From positions 1-59,352 of the forward strand of contig JAAEZB010000011.1 in NCBI GenBank assembly GCA_018223085.1: a stretch of 59,352 bases of DNA, read 5' to 3'. The notes under the pieces are model-generated. The model saw nothing but the letters and a program-made list of their open reading frames with translations, was not told where the DNA came from and searched no databases. Shown here piece after piece: positions 48,224 to 57,293 of this stretch (positions are counted from its first letter, which is position 1; the number at the start of each line of letters is the position of its first letter). Origin of the DNA: Paracoccaceae bacterium. GTDB lineage: Bacteria; Pseudomonadota; Alphaproteobacteria; Rhodobacterales; Rhodobacteraceae. The position numbers were made by a program, and so were the translations under genes.

Positions 48224-48673
48224 ATGCCGAGCCATTCTGAAACCCGGACCCTGCCGTATACGGCTGAGCAGATGTATGCGCTGGTGGCTGATGTCGCCGC
48301 GTATCCAAAATTCCTGCCGTGGTGTGCGGCGGCGCGGGTGCGGTCGGTGACGCCGGAAGGCGAGGCGCGGCTCATGCTGGCGGATCTTGTGATTTCTTTC
48401 AAAGTGTTCCGTGAGCGGTTCGGCAGCCGGGTTTTGCTCTGGGACGGCGAGAGGCGTATTGAGACGGAATATCTTGACGGGCCGTTCAAGTTTTTGAAAT
48501 CCACGTGGGATTTCAAGGATGTGGAGGGCGGGTGTGATGTATCCTTCTTTGTCGATTTCGAATTCCGCAATGCCATCCTTCAGGGGGTGATCGGGGTTGT
48601 GTTCAACGAGGCGATGCACCGGATCGTGCGCGCCTTTGAGAAGCGTGCGGCAGAGCTTTACGGCGCGGCCTGA
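48224..48673 (+). CDS. Coq10/RatA-type START-domain protein
   Basis: A 149-residue protein of the polyketide-cyclase/START superfamily: [20 protein letters not shown] followed by [26 protein letters not shown] and [18 protein letters not shown]. In alphaproteobacteria this group is compared with mitochondrial Coq10, which binds ubiquinone and supports respiration; some databases name it after the RatA toxin, a role I would not assume. ATG 48224 is chosen because the family match starts there. It is followed by the MmgE/PrpD gene after 39 bases. Confidence 0.88.
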   Translation: MPSHSETRTLPYTAEQMYALVADVAAYPKFLPWCAAARVRSVTPEGEARLMLADLVISFKVFRERFGSRVLLWDGERRIETEYLDGPFKFLKSTWDFKDVEGGCDVSFFVDFEFRNAILQGVIGVVFNEAMHRIVRAFEKRAAELYGAA

Positions 48674-48712
48674 GTAGGTATTGTGGCCTCCTGCGTAAAG
48701 GAGGGACACGGG

Positions 48713-50005
48713 ATGCTGACCGAGACGCTTGCTCATTTCATTGCGGATGGACCGGAGGCACCGGAGGAGACGCGGCAGATGCTGCGCCTGTCGCTGTTGG
48801 ATTGGGCGGCCTGTGGGATTGCCGGGGCTGAGGAGCCGGTGGCGCGGATTTGTCGCGACATGGTGGTTGAGGAAAAGGGGCTTGGCGAGGCGGCGCTTTT
48901 TGGCGCGGGCGTCAAAGTGCCTGCGCGGGGCGCGGCGCTGGTTAATGGGGCGACGTCCCATGCGCTTGATTATGATGATACGCATTTTGCCCATATCGGG
49001 CATCCATCTGTGGCGGTGATGCCTGCGGCTTTGGCATTGGCGGAAGGGGCCGGTGCTTCGGGAGCGGCGTTACAGGCGGCGGCGCTGACGGGGATCGAGG
49101 TTTCGATCCGGGTCGGGGTCTGGCTTGGGCGTAGCCATTACCAGACAGGATTTCATCAGACGGGCACGGCGGGAGCCTTTGGGGCCGCAGCTGCGGGCGC
49201 ACGTTTGCTTGGGTTTGATGCGGCGCAGAGCGCGGCGGCGCTTGGGCTTGTGGCGACGCGGGCCTCGGGGCTGAAATCGCAGTTCGGGACCATGGGCAAG
49301 CCTTACAATGCCGGGATTGCGGCGGCCAACGGGGTTGAGGCGGTGCTTTTGGTGGCCAAAGGGTTCGTGCCGAATCCCGAGGGCCTTGAATGTGCGCAGG
49401 GCTTTGGGCCGACCCATGCAGGCGAGGCCGTCGAGGGCGCGCTTGAGGGATTGGGGGAGACGTGGCTTTTCGATGGGATCAGCCATAAGTTCCATGCGTG
49501 CTGCCATGGGCTTCATGCGACGCTTGAGGCGATTGGCGGGATGAACCGCCCCGCGCCCGAGGATGTGGCCTCGGTGGCGATTACGACGCATCCGCGTTGG
49601 ATGACGGTATGCAACCAGCCTTCGCCGGAAACGGGGCTTGGAGCGAAGTTTTCCTATCGCATGGTGACGGCGATGGCGCTTGGGGGCGTATCTACAGCGG
49701 CGCTTGAGAGTTATTCGGCGGCGACCTGCGCCGATCCGGTGCTGCGGGATTTGCGCGAGCGGGTCACGGTGACGGCGGATGAGGCTCTTACCGAGACAGA
49801 GGCACGGGTGGCGATTACCCTGAAGGATGGCACGGTGCTTGAAGCGGCGCATGACCTTCATGCGCCGATGAGCCTTGAGGATCGCACGGCGCGCCTGAAG
49901 GCCAAGGCGGGGGCGTTGATCGGAGAGGGGCGCGCGGCACAGATTTGGGCGCTGATCGAGGAGGAGGCCGGTCCGGGCGTTATTGGCGGGGTCATCGCGT
50001 CCTGA
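48713..50005 (+). CDS. MmgE/PrpD-family protein
   Basis: A 430-residue member of the family that includes 2-methylcitrate dehydratase and cis-aconitate decarboxylase. Landmarks are LSLLDWAACGIAGAEEPVAR, GATSHALDYDDTHFAHIGHP, YQTGFHQTGTAGAFGAAAAG, SQFGTMGKPYNAGIAAANGV and KFHACCHGLHATLEAI. The lysine and histidines that line the active site are in these segments. No other propionate genes are near, so the substrate is open. AGGAGGG precedes ATG 48713. Confidence 0.9.
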   Translation: MLTETLAHFIADGPEAPEETRQMLRLSLLDWAACGIAGAEEPVARICRDMVVEEKGLGEAALFGAGVKVPARGAALVNGATSHALDYDDTHFAHIGHPSVAVMPAALALAEGAGASGAALQAAALTGIEVSIRVGVWLGRSHYQTGFHQTGTAGAFGAAAAGARLLGFDAAQSAAALGLVATRASGLKSQFGTMGKPYNAGIAAANGVEAVLLVAKGFVPNPEGLECAQGFGPTHAGEAVEGALEGLGETWLFDGISHKFHACCHGLHATLEAIGGMNRPAPEDVASVAITTHPRWMTVCNQPSPETGLGAKFSYRMVTAMALGGVSTAALESYSAATCADPVLRDLRERVTVTADEALTETEARVAITLKDGTVLEAAHDLHAPMSLEDRTARLKAKAGALIGEGRAAQIWALIEEEAGPGVIGGVIAS

Positions 50006-50032
50006 TCTTCATTTATTGCACAGCACATAGAA

Positions 50033-50066
50033 AAGGGCGGACCCGGTGAGGTCCGCCCTTATTTGT
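50033..50066. terminator. Bidirectional terminator between PrpD-family gene and amtB
   Basis: AAGGGCGGACC (50033-50043) pairs perfectly with GGTCCGCCCTT (50050-50060) over a six-base loop, with AAAA before it and ATTTGTTTT after it. It serves convergent genes on both sides. Confidence 0.82.
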
Positions 50067-50082
50067 TTTCGGAATGCGCTTG

Positions 50083-51264
50083 TTAGGACGCGATGTCGTA
50101 GGCGCGTTCGCCGTGGACCGAGAGGTCGAGGCCATTGACCTCGGTTTCGGTATCGACGCGCAGCGGCGTGATGAGGCCACAGAGTTTGACCAGAACCACC
50201 GACACGACCAGCGTGAAGATGCCGACCACAGCGAGACCGCCGAGTTGGGCCGCCCATGTACCAGCACCGAAGACGGCGATCATGATGGTGCCGAAGATAC
50301 CACCGACACCATGCACGGCGAAGACGTCGAGCGTGTCGTCGATCTTGAGCGTGTTGCGCACGAGGTTCACCGCCTCCTGACAGAGGATACCAGCGACGGC
50401 ACCGATGATGAGAGCTTCAATCGGGCCGACAAAGCCGGAGGCCGGGGTGATCGAGGCAAGGCCTGCGATGGTGCCGGTCACGATACCCACGAGGGAGGCT
50501 TTGCCGTATTTGATCTTTTCCCAGAGAGCCCAGGTCAGCGAGGCCGTGGCAGCAGAGATATGGGTCACGGTGAGGGCCATGGCAGCGCCGCCGTCGGCCG
50601 CAAGCTGCGAGCCGCCGTTGAAGCCGAACCAACCGACCCAGAGCATGGCCGCGCCGATGAAGACGAAACCGGGGCTATGCGGCGGGGTGGTGCGGTGTTT
50701 GCGCGGGCCGAGGGCGACAGCGATCACGAGGGCCGCGATACCGGCGGTTTCGTGAACGACGATACCGCCTGCGAAGTCGCGCACGCCGGTTTCGCCGAAG
50801 ATGCCGCCATCGGCAAGAAAGCCGCCGCCCCAGATCCAGTGGACCACGGGGGCATAGCAAAGCAGCATCCAGAGGCCGGAGAACAGAAGCACAAAGCCAA
50901 AGCCGATGCGTTCCACGTAGGCCCCGACGATCAGGGCCGGGGTGATGATGGCAAAGGTCATCTGGAAGGCGAAGAAGAGCACTTCGGGGAGGGTGCCGGA
51001 GAGGCTGTCGGCCGTGACTCCCATGAGGAACATCTTGCCAAGTCCGCCCCAGAGACCTGTCTCGCCGGAGCCGAAGGCGATTGTATAGCCAAAGGCGAGC
51101 CAGAGCACGCTCATCAGGCAGGCGATGGCATAGACCTGCATGAAGACGCTGAGCACGTTACGGGCGCGCACGAGGCCGCCGTAAAACAGCGCGAGGCCGG
51201 GGAGTGACATAAACAGGACCAAGGCTGTTGCCACGATGATCCAGGCGGTATCCGCTCCGTTCAT
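50083..51264 (-). CDS. amtB: Ammonium transporter
   Basis: Trimeric inner-membrane ammonium channel of 393 residues with eleven spans. MSLPGLALFYGGLVRARNVL, YAPVVHWIWGGGFLADGGIF with the first pore histidine, and DVFAVHGVGGIFGTIM with the second are all present. ATG 51264 is preceded by AAGGAAGGG. Unlike the usual glnK-amtB pair, no PII gene adjoins it: upstream is pncC and downstream a convergent MmgE/PrpD gene. Two direct repeats in its leader may be regulatory. Confidence 0.97.
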   Translation of the reverse strand: MNGADTAWIIVATALVLFMSLPGLALFYGGLVRARNVLSVFMQVYAIACLMSVLWLAFGYTIAFGSGETGLWGGLGKMFLMGVTADSLSGTLPEVLFFAFQMTFAIITPALIVGAYVERIGFGFVLLFSGLWMLLCYAPVVHWIWGGGFLADGGIFGETGVRDFAGGIVVHETAGIAALVIAVALGPRKHRTTPPHSPGFVFIGAAMLWVGWFGFNGGSQLAADGGAAMALTVTHISAATASLTWALWEKIKYGKASLVGIVTGTIAGLASITPASGFVGPIEALIIGAVAGILCQEAVNLVRNTLKIDDTLDVFAVHGVGGIFGTIMIAVFGAGTWAAQLGGLAVVGIFTLVVSVVLVKLCGLITPLRVDTETEVNGLDLSVHGERAYDIAS

Positions 51265-51317
51265 TGTCCCTTCCTTTCCGTTTTTCTGTTGGTTTTCGCG
51301 CCAGAAAGCGGAAAGAA

Positions 51318-51362
51318 CGTGCAAAACATAGATGCAAATGCGTGCAGGGGCGCGCAAAACAT
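51318..51362 (-). promoter_or_regulatory. Direct repeats in the amtB leader
   Basis: CGTGCAAAACAT (51318-51329) and CGCGCAAAACAT (51351-51362) are 12-base direct repeats differing at one position and spaced 33 bases start to start, about three helical turns. GATGCAAATGCGTGCA lies between them. They are 54-98 bases upstream of the amtB start, so they may bind a regulator such as NtrC; I cannot match a known NtrC site exactly. Confidence 0.4.
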
Positions 51363-51386
51363 GGGCAATTTGCGATAAGATTAAAT

Positions 51387-51417
51387 ATTGGGCATTAAAT
51401 TATGCGCAATGCCCAAT
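51387..51417. terminator. Perfect inverted repeat between pncC and amtB
   Basis: ATTGGGCATT (51387-51396) and AATGCCCAAT (51408-51417) form a perfect 10-bp stem with an 11-base loop, six bases beyond the pncC stop. On the minus strand it is followed by ATTTAATCTTATC. It is probably the pncC terminator, but could also be an operator for amtB. Confidence 0.55.
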
Positions 51418-51423
51418 AATGCC

Positions 51424-51897
51424 TCAGTTTGCGGATGCGGCCTTGAGGAGCAGGTCAAGCGCGTGATTCCGTGCCGCATTGCGCACTTCGGTGCGGCCCA
51501 AGGCGCCGAACTCAATCGTTTCGGTGCTGCAGCCCGAGGCGGTGGCGATGCCAAAGCAGACGCGGCCTTCGGGTTTGAACTCCGAGCCGCCGGGGCCGGC
51601 GATGCCGGTGATGGACACGGCGAGATCTGCGTCGGAATTGACCAGCGCACCGAGGGCCATTTCGCGGGCGACCTCTTCGGAGACGGCGCCATGGGTGGCG
51701 AGGGTGGCTTCTCGCACGCCGAGCATCTCGGTCTTGGCGGTGTTGGTATAGGTGACAAAGCCGCGTTCAAAGACATCCGAAGAGCCGGGCACGTCGGTCA
51801 GGGCCGCGGACACCATGCCGCCGGTGCAACTCTCGGCGGTGGCAATTTGCCAGCCGCGGGCGCGCGCGGCAGCGAGGGTATCGGCGGCGAGGGACAT
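51424..51897 (-). CDS. pncC: CinA C-terminal/PncC nicotinamide-nucleotide amidohydrolase
   Basis: A 157-residue CinA C-terminal domain protein that deamidates nicotinamide mononucleotide in NAD recycling. QIATAESCTGGMVSAALTDV near the start, FVTYTNTAKTEMLGV, HGAVSEEVAREMALGAL and AVSITGIAGPGGSEFKPEG are the family hallmarks. The N-terminal COG1058 domain of full CinA is absent, so this is the stand-alone form. Its ATG shares one base with the pgpA stop, placing it last in ispDF-pgpA-pncC. Confidence 0.93.
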   Translation of the reverse strand: MSLAADTLAAARARGWQIATAESCTGGMVSAALTDVPGSSDVFERGFVTYTNTAKTEMLGVREATLATHGAVSEEVAREMALGALVNSDADLAVSITGIAGPGGSEFKPEGRVCFGIATASGCSTETIEFGALGRTEVRNAARNHALDLLLKAASAN

Positions 51898-52379
51898 CAG
51901 AACAGGAAGATGTGATAGAGCGCGGCGGCGATGATCGTGGCGATCCCGGCGAAGACACCGGCCCAGAGATCATCAAGCATTACGCCGATGGAATCGTGGC
52001 GACGGTCAGCACGGCCCACGAGCCAGGGTTTCTTGATGTCAAAGAGGCGGAAGAACAGGAATGCGGCGATGGGTCCGGGCCAGACCATGGACATGTCCTT
52101 GCTCCAGAAAGCCGCTGCGGGGAAGAGCATGGCGAGCCACATGCCTGCAACCTCGTCGATGACGATCTCGGAAGGGTCGTCGCCGGGGCGGTCGGCCAGC
52201 TCGGCCTTGCAGGCCCAGAAGCCCACGACGGTGGCGATCAACGTGGCAATGACCAGCGGCCAGAAGCCAAGATAGCGTTCGATACCCCAGCCGAGGATGA
52301 GTGCGGCGAGAGAGCCCCATGTGCCGGGGGCCCAGGGCAGGAGGCCGATGCCGAAGAATGTCGAGATTTGTCGTGTCAT
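51897..52379 (-). CDS. pgpA: Phosphatidylglycerophosphatase A
   Basis: Removes the phosphate of phosphatidylglycerophosphate to give phosphatidylglycerol. The 160-residue protein has [20 protein letters not shown] near the start, [16 protein letters not shown] with the metal-binding acidic residues, [10 protein letters not shown] and [15 protein letters not shown], the standard PgpA motifs. Four hydrophobic spans place it in the inner membrane. It overlaps ispDF by four bases (ATGA) and pncC by one. Confidence 0.95.
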   Translation of the reverse strand: MTRQISTFFGIGLLPWAPGTWGSLAALILGWGIERYLGFWPLVIATLIATVVGFWACKAELADRPGDDPSEIVIDEVAGMWLAMLFPAAAFWSKDMSMVWPGPIAAFLFFRLFDIKKPWLVGRADRRHDSIGVMLDDLWAGVFAGIATIIAAALYHIFLF

Positions 52380-53503
52380 GCTTTTACCAATGTTGCGGTG
52401 GCGAGCGCCGCAATCCCTTCTTCGCGGCCTGTGAAGCCGAGTTTTTCGCTTGTGGTGGCTTTGATCGAGATGCGGTCGGCGGCAAGGCCCATGATCTCGG
52501 CCATACGGGTGGTCATGGCGGCGGCATGGGGGCCGATCTTGGGGCGTTCGCAGATCAGGGTGCAGTCGATATTGGAGATGGTGAAGCCGCGCGAGGCGGC
52601 GAGTTTCACCGCGTGATCGAGGAAGATCGCGCTATCGGCGCCTTTCCATTGCATGTCGGAGGGCGGGAAATGGCGGCCAATATCCCCTTCGGCGAGGGCG
52701 CCGTAGATGGCGTCGGTCACCGCGTGCATGCCGACATCGGCGTCGGAATGGCCCTTGAGGGCGCGGGTATGGGGGATTTGCACCCCGCAGAGTGTTACGT
52801 GATCGCCGTCCTCAAACGCGTGCACGTCGAAACCATTGCCAAGCCGGATATCCATAGCGCCTCGTAAGCTCTTTTCCATGCGCGCGAAATCTTCGGGCGC
52901 GGTAATTTTCAGGTTGGTTTCATTGCCCGGCACGATGGCCACGTCAAGACCTGCGGCGCGGGCGACTTCGACGTCATCCGCCGCATCGCCCGGATGGGCG
53001 CGGTGGGCGGAGAGGATGGCGTCGAAATGAAAGCCTTGCGGGGTTTGGGCGCGAAAGAGGCCGGTGCGGTCTTCTGTGCCGGTGACTTTGCCAGTTTCAC
53101 CGCGCCAGAGCGCGTCGGTGACGGGGATCGCAGGGGCCGCGCCGGGGGTTGTGTCGAGTGCGGTGATGACAGCGGAGATAATGTCGGGGGTGATCCCGGC
53201 GCGGGCAACGTCGTGGATCAGGACACGGGTAACGCCGCGCCCCTCCAGTGCTTCGAGGCCGGCCCGGACCGAGGCGGCGCGAGTTGCCCCACCATGCACA
53301 GTTTCGATGCCGAGCGTCGCGGCCTCGGCCTCGTCGTCGGGGTGGGTCACGGCGAGGATGAGGTCGATTTCGGGATGGGCCGCAAAGGCGGCAACGGTCC
53401 AGTCGGCGACACGGCGGCCAGCAAGGGGGCGCCATTGCTTGGGCGCGCCGGGGCCTGCGCGGGTGCCGCGACCGGCGGCAACGATGAGAGCAGCGGTTGT
53501 CAT
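52376..53503 (-). CDS. ispDF: Bifunctional IspD/IspF
   Basis: Fusion carrying two nonconsecutive MEP-pathway steps. Residues 1-215 are the cytidylyltransferase (IspD): [20 protein letters not shown] and [20 protein letters not shown]. Residues about 216-375 are MECDP synthase (IspF): [20 protein letters not shown] with the metal ligands, [20 protein letters not shown], and [19 protein letters not shown]. Such fusions are common in alphaproteobacteria. The final product supplies uppS in the left half of the window. It starts the unit ispDF-pgpA-pncC and is divergent from dusB. Confidence 0.96.
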   Translation of the reverse strand: MTTAALIVAAGRGTRAGPGAPKQWRPLAGRRVADWTVAAFAAHPEIDLILAVTHPDDEAEAATLGIETVHGGATRAASVRAGLEALEGRGVTRVLIHDVARAGITPDIISAVITALDTTPGAAPAIPVTDALWRGETGKVTGTEDRTGLFRAQTPQGFHFDAILSAHRAHPGDAADDVEVARAAGLDVAIVPGNETNLKITAPEDFARMEKSLRGAMDIRLGNGFDVHAFEDGDHVTLCGVQIPHTRALKGHSDADVGMHAVTDAIYGALAEGDIGRHFPPSDMQWKGADSAIFLDHAVKLAASRGFTISNIDCTLICERPKIGPHAAAMTTRMAEIMGLAADRISIKATTSEKLGFTGREEGIAALATATLVKA

Positions 53504-53734
53504 GGCGAGTCTTTAGCGTGTTTCGGCGCGAAACTGAATTGCCCATTTGCCGCGCGGGAATGGGGCGGGCCAGAGCGCGGATTTGCTCTATCTGCGCGCG
53601 AGACTGGCAATCGAGGCTGGAAATGTGCTTAATATTTAATCATATGCGTAATTCCACCTCAAAAGCCGCGAGGGGAAGATTGAGCATCGGGTGTGAGTCG
53701 GCTAGCACCAAGATATTGCACAAGGAATGGGCAA

Positions 53735-54736
53735 TTGACCGTAGAAGTCGCACAACTCAGGCTAACTCCTCCCGTTTTCCTCGCCCCGTTGGCCGGGATT
53801 ACGGACCGTCCGTTTCGGGATCTGGTCTCGCGCTTTGGCGCAGGTCTGGTCGTGTCGGAGATGGTCGCAAGCCAGGAAATGGTTCAGCAAAAGCCCGGCG
53901 TGCGCGAGAAAGCCGAGCTTGGGTTTGGGCGCGCCAATACGTCGGTGCAGATTGCCGGGCGCGATGCCTATTGGATGGCCGAAGCGGCGCGGCAGGTTGA
54001 GGCCAATGGTGCCGCTCTCATTGATATCAACATGGGATGCCCGGCCAAGAAGGTCACCAGCGCCAGCGGCGCAGGGGCGTCGGGGTCGGCGTTGATGAAG
54101 GATTTGGATCACGCGCTGTCGCTTATTGAGGCGGTTGTCGATGCGGTGTCGATCCCGGTGACGCTCAAGACGCGGCTTGGGTGGGACGATGATATGCGCA
54201 ATGCCCCCGAGCTTGCGCGGCGCGCGGAAGGCGCGGGCGTGCGGATGGTGACGATTCATGGGCGCACGCGGTGTCAGTTCTATAAGGGCGCGGCGGATTG
54301 GGCGGCGATTGCCGAGGTGAAAGAGGCGGTGTCGGTGCCGGTTATTGCCAATGGCGATATCGTGGACACAGAGACAGCACAGGAGGCCCTCGCGGCATCG
54401 GGCGCGGACGGGGTTATGGTCGGGCGCGGGGCGCAGGGGCGTCCCTGGGCTTTGGCGAAGATTGCAGCGGATCTCTATGGCGCAGAGGCCCCGGAGATTC
54501 CGCAAGGCGCGGCGCTGGCCGAGATGGTCGCCGAACACTACGAGGCGATGCTCGGGTTTTACGGTACAGAGCTTGGCGTGCGCGTCGCGCGCAAGCATCT
54601 GGGATGGTATATGGACGATGCGGGCACGCCCGGCGACCTGCGCCGTCTTATTCAGACATGTCGCGATCCAAAGGAGGTTCTGGCGCGCTTGCCAGAGGCC
54701 TTTTGCGGCGCGTGGGACAGGAAAGACGTTGCATGA
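53735..54736 (+). CDS. dusB: tRNA-dihydrouridine synthase (NifR3)
   Basis: FMN enzyme that reduces uridines in the tRNA D loop; known as NifR3 in Rhodobacter capsulatus, where it is the first gene before ntrBC, as here. It shows [20 protein letters not shown], the [20 protein letters not shown] segment with the catalytic cysteine, [20 protein letters not shown] and [14 protein letters not shown]. The start is TTG 53735, with AAGGA eight bases before it; a GTG at 53693 would add 14 residues. The stop overlaps ntrB in ATGA. Confidence 0.94.
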   Translation: MTVEVAQLRLTPPVFLAPLAGITDRPFRDLVSRFGAGLVVSEMVASQEMVQQKPGVREKAELGFGRANTSVQIAGRDAYWMAEAARQVEANGAALIDINMGCPAKKVTSASGAGASGSALMKDLDHALSLIEAVVDAVSIPVTLKTRLGWDDDMRNAPELARRAEGAGVRMVTIHGRTRCQFYKGAADWAAIAEVKEAVSVPVIANGDIVDTETAQEALAASGADGVMVGRGAQGRPWALAKIAADLYGAEAPEIPQGAALAEMVAEHYEAMLGFYGTELGVRVARKHLGWYMDDAGTPGDLRRLIQTCRDPKEVLARLPEAFCGAWDRKDVA

Positions 54737-55818
54737 GTGAGTTCGACGAAGCGATCTGGAATTCGCTGCCGGTGCCGGCGCTGCTGGTCGATCCGGACGA
54801 GAAGATCGAGGATATTAACCCGGCGGCGGAGAGCTTTCTCAACGCCTCGGCCAAGTCGATGCGGGGGGTGCCGGTCTGGGACAAGGTCATGGTCGATGCG
54901 CCGCTTGAAAACGCGCTGCGCCGGTCGCGCGAGCAGGGCACGCCGCTTTTCGTCAATGATGCGGACATCGGCACGGGCGATGGGCCGCCAATTCAGGGCA
55001 ATCTCAAGATCGCGCCGGTGAGCAACAAGCCGGGCTATCTTCTGTTCCTTATTACATCACGGGAATTGGCGGGGCGGATGACGCGTTCGCAGGGCGTCAA
55101 ATCTTCGGCCAAATCGGCCATCGGCATGGCAGAGATGCTGGCCCATGAAATCAAGAACCCGCTTGCCGGGATCACCGGGGCGGCGCAGCTTTTGTCGATG
55201 AATCTTGAGGCGGATGATCTTGAATTCACGGAACTTATCGTGGCCGAGAGCCGCCGGATTGTGAAGCTGCTTGAGCAGGTGGAGCAGTTTGGCAACCTGT
55301 CGCCGCCGCAACAGAATGCGGTCAATATTCATGACGTTCTGGATCGGGCGCGGCGCTCGGCGCTTGTCGGGTTCGGGGCGCATATGAAGATCGTCGAGGA
55401 TTACGACCCGTCCTTGCCGCTCGCGCTTGGCGATGCGGATCAGTTGTTGCAGGTGGTTCTTAACCTTCTCAAGAACGCGTCGGAGGCGGCACAGGGCAGC
55501 GGCACCATTCGCCTACATACCTATTACGAGCATTCCTTCCGCCTGCGCCGGTCCGATGGTTCGGGTAAACCCTTGCCGTTGCAGATCGAGGTGATCGATG
55601 ACGGGCCGGGATTGCCGCAGGATATCAAGGGCGACGTGTTCGACCCGTTTATCTCGGGGCGCGAAAATGGCACCGGGCTTGGCCTTGCATTGGTGAGCAA
55701 GATCATCTCGGACCATGACGGGCTCATCACTGTCGATAGCGTCCCCGGACGCACTGTTTTTCGTATTTCCCTTCCGCGTGTTCCGCGCGAAAGCACGACT
55801 TCATCCAAGGAGAGTTAA
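54733..55818 (+). CDS. ntrB: Nitrogen regulation sensor histidine kinase NtrB
   Basis: Cytoplasmic kinase/phosphatase that sets NtrC phosphorylation according to nitrogen supply through PII. The 361-residue protein has an N-terminal PAS domain (about 8-110; [20 protein letters not shown]). The dimerisation/phosphoacceptor segment [20 protein letters not shown] has its histidine near residue 138. The ATPase part carries [38 protein letters not shown] and [12 protein letters not shown]. The ATG is inside the dusB stop overlap, so the two are coupled, and ntrC follows after three bases. Confidence 0.95.
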   Translation: MSEFDEAIWNSLPVPALLVDPDEKIEDINPAAESFLNASAKSMRGVPVWDKVMVDAPLENALRRSREQGTPLFVNDADIGTGDGPPIQGNLKIAPVSNKPGYLLFLITSRELAGRMTRSQGVKSSAKSAIGMAEMLAHEIKNPLAGITGAAQLLSMNLEADDLEFTELIVAESRRIVKLLEQVEQFGNLSPPQQNAVNIHDVLDRARRSALVGFGAHMKIVEDYDPSLPLALGDADQLLQVVLNLLKNASEAAQGSGTIRLHTYYEHSFRLRRSDGSGKPLPLQIEVIDDGPGLPQDIKGDVFDPFISGRENGTGLGLALVSKIISDHDGLITVDSVPGRTVFRISLPRVPRESTTSSKES

Positions 55819-55821
55819 CCC

Positions 55822-57186
55822 ATGGACGGCACCGTTCTTGTTGCAGATGACGACCGCACAATCCGCACGGTTTTGACCCAGGCGCTGACACGGGCCGGGT
55901 GCAAGGTCCATGCGACCTCGTCGCTGACCACGCTGATGCGTTGGGTTGGCGAGGGCAAAGGCGACGTGGTGATTACCGACGTGATGATGCCAGACGGCAA
56001 TGGGCTTGAGATGCTGCCCAAGATTGCCGAGGACCGGCCCGGTTTGCCGGTAATCGTGATTTCGGCGCAAAATACCATCATGACGGCGATTCAGGCGGCA
56101 GAGGCCGAAGCCTATGATTACCTGCCCAAGCCGTTTGACCTTCCGGACCTGATGAAGCGCACCTCTAAGGCGCTTGAATTGAAACGGCGCGCCCCGACGG
56201 CGCAGCCGGTTGACGATGAGCGCCCTGATGAGTTGCCGTTGGTGGGGCGCACTGCGGCGATGCAGGCGCTTTATCGGCTTGTGGCGCGGGTGATGAACAC
56301 CGATCTTCCGGTGCTGATTTCCGGCGAAAGCGGCACAGGAAAGTCTCTTATCGCACGGGAAATTCACGATTTTTCGGATCGGCGCACATTGCCTTTCGTA
56401 GTGGTGAACGCAGCAGATCTTAGCGATCTTGAAGGGCCGAGCCGGGCGATTGCCAAGGCCAAGGGCGGCACGATCCTGTTTGATGAGATTGGCGATTTCG
56501 ATGATGAAATCCAAGCGCGGATCGTGCGGATGATCGACAATCCCGGCGAACAGAACCCGCGGTTTATGGCGACGTCGCAGCGCGACATGGGCGACCTGAT
56601 GGACAAGGGTAGTGTGCGCCAGGACCTCTATTATCGTCTCAATGGGGCGACGATCCATGTGCCGTCCCTGCGCGAGCGGGTCGATGACATTCCGCTTTTG
56701 GTCGAGCACTTCCTGACCCGTGCCGAGCGGGACGGGGCGCAGATGCGGGTGTTTTCGGAAGATGCGATGGAATTGTTCCGGGCCTATAGCTGGCCGGGGA
56801 ACGTGCGTCAGCTTGAGAATGCGGTCAAACGGCTTGTGCTGACGGCGCGTTCGGAAGAGATCAGCCGGGTGGAAGCGGAATCCGTGCTTGGCGCACAGCC
56901 TCAGGTTGGTCCGCTTCTTGGCGGAGAAGATACCGAGAAACTTTCGGCATCGGTCGCGCGGCATCTGCGGCGCTATTTCGATCTGCATGGCAAGATGCTG
57001 CCGCCAGCGGGGCTTTACGCGCGGATTTTGAAGGAAATCGAATTGCCGCTGATTGAGATCGCGCTCGACGCGACCGGGGGAAATCAGGCGAAATGCGCCG
57101 ATCTCCTTGGGATCAACCGAAATACCCTGCGTAAAAAGATCACGGACCTCGATATTCAGGTGACAAGACGGCGAAAATTGATGTAA
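55822..57186 (+). CDS. ntrC: Nitrogen regulation response regulator NtrC (GAFTGA-less)
   Basis: A 454-residue activator. The receiver domain has the phosphoacceptor aspartate at residue 53 ([13 protein letters not shown]). The AAA+ domain has Walker [21 protein letters not shown] and Walker [13 protein letters not shown], and the C terminus holds a Fis-type helix-turn-helix ([20 protein letters not shown]). The segment between Walker A and B is about 25 residues short: it runs [20 protein letters not shown] without the GAFTGA loop that contacts sigma-54. R. capsulatus NtrC also lacks this loop and activates sigma-70 RNA polymerase, so the same is likely here. Confidence 0.96.
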   Translation: MDGTVLVADDDRTIRTVLTQALTRAGCKVHATSSLTTLMRWVGEGKGDVVITDVMMPDGNGLEMLPKIAEDRPGLPVIVISAQNTIMTAIQAAEAEAYDYLPKPFDLPDLMKRTSKALELKRRAPTAQPVDDERPDELPLVGRTAAMQALYRLVARVMNTDLPVLISGESGTGKSLIAREIHDFSDRRTLPFVVVNAADLSDLEGPSRAIAKAKGGTILFDEIGDFDDEIQARIVRMIDNPGEQNPRFMATSQRDMGDLMDKGSVRQDLYYRLNGATIHVPSLRERVDDIPLLVEHFLTRAERDGAQMRVFSEDAMELFRAYSWPGNVRQLENAVKRLVLTARSEEISRVEAESVLGAQPQVGPLLGGEDTEKLSASVARHLRRYFDLHGKMLPPAGLYARILKEIELPLIEIALDATGGNQAKCADLLGINRNTLRKKITDLDIQVTRRRKLM

Positions 57187-57293
57187 AACTGCCACAATAG
57201 CGTGGCCGATCTGCCTCAGTTTTGCGGGGCACGGTCCATAAAACGGCGGTTATGCCCCGATTTCGGCGGCAATCAAGCAATTGAGGGTGTCGG

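Noticed and set aside
57187-57293. Terminator between ntrC and ntrY (CGGGGCA ... TGCCCCG)
   Set aside because: Only a 7-bp stem with a loop of about 20 bases and no T tract; too weak to call.
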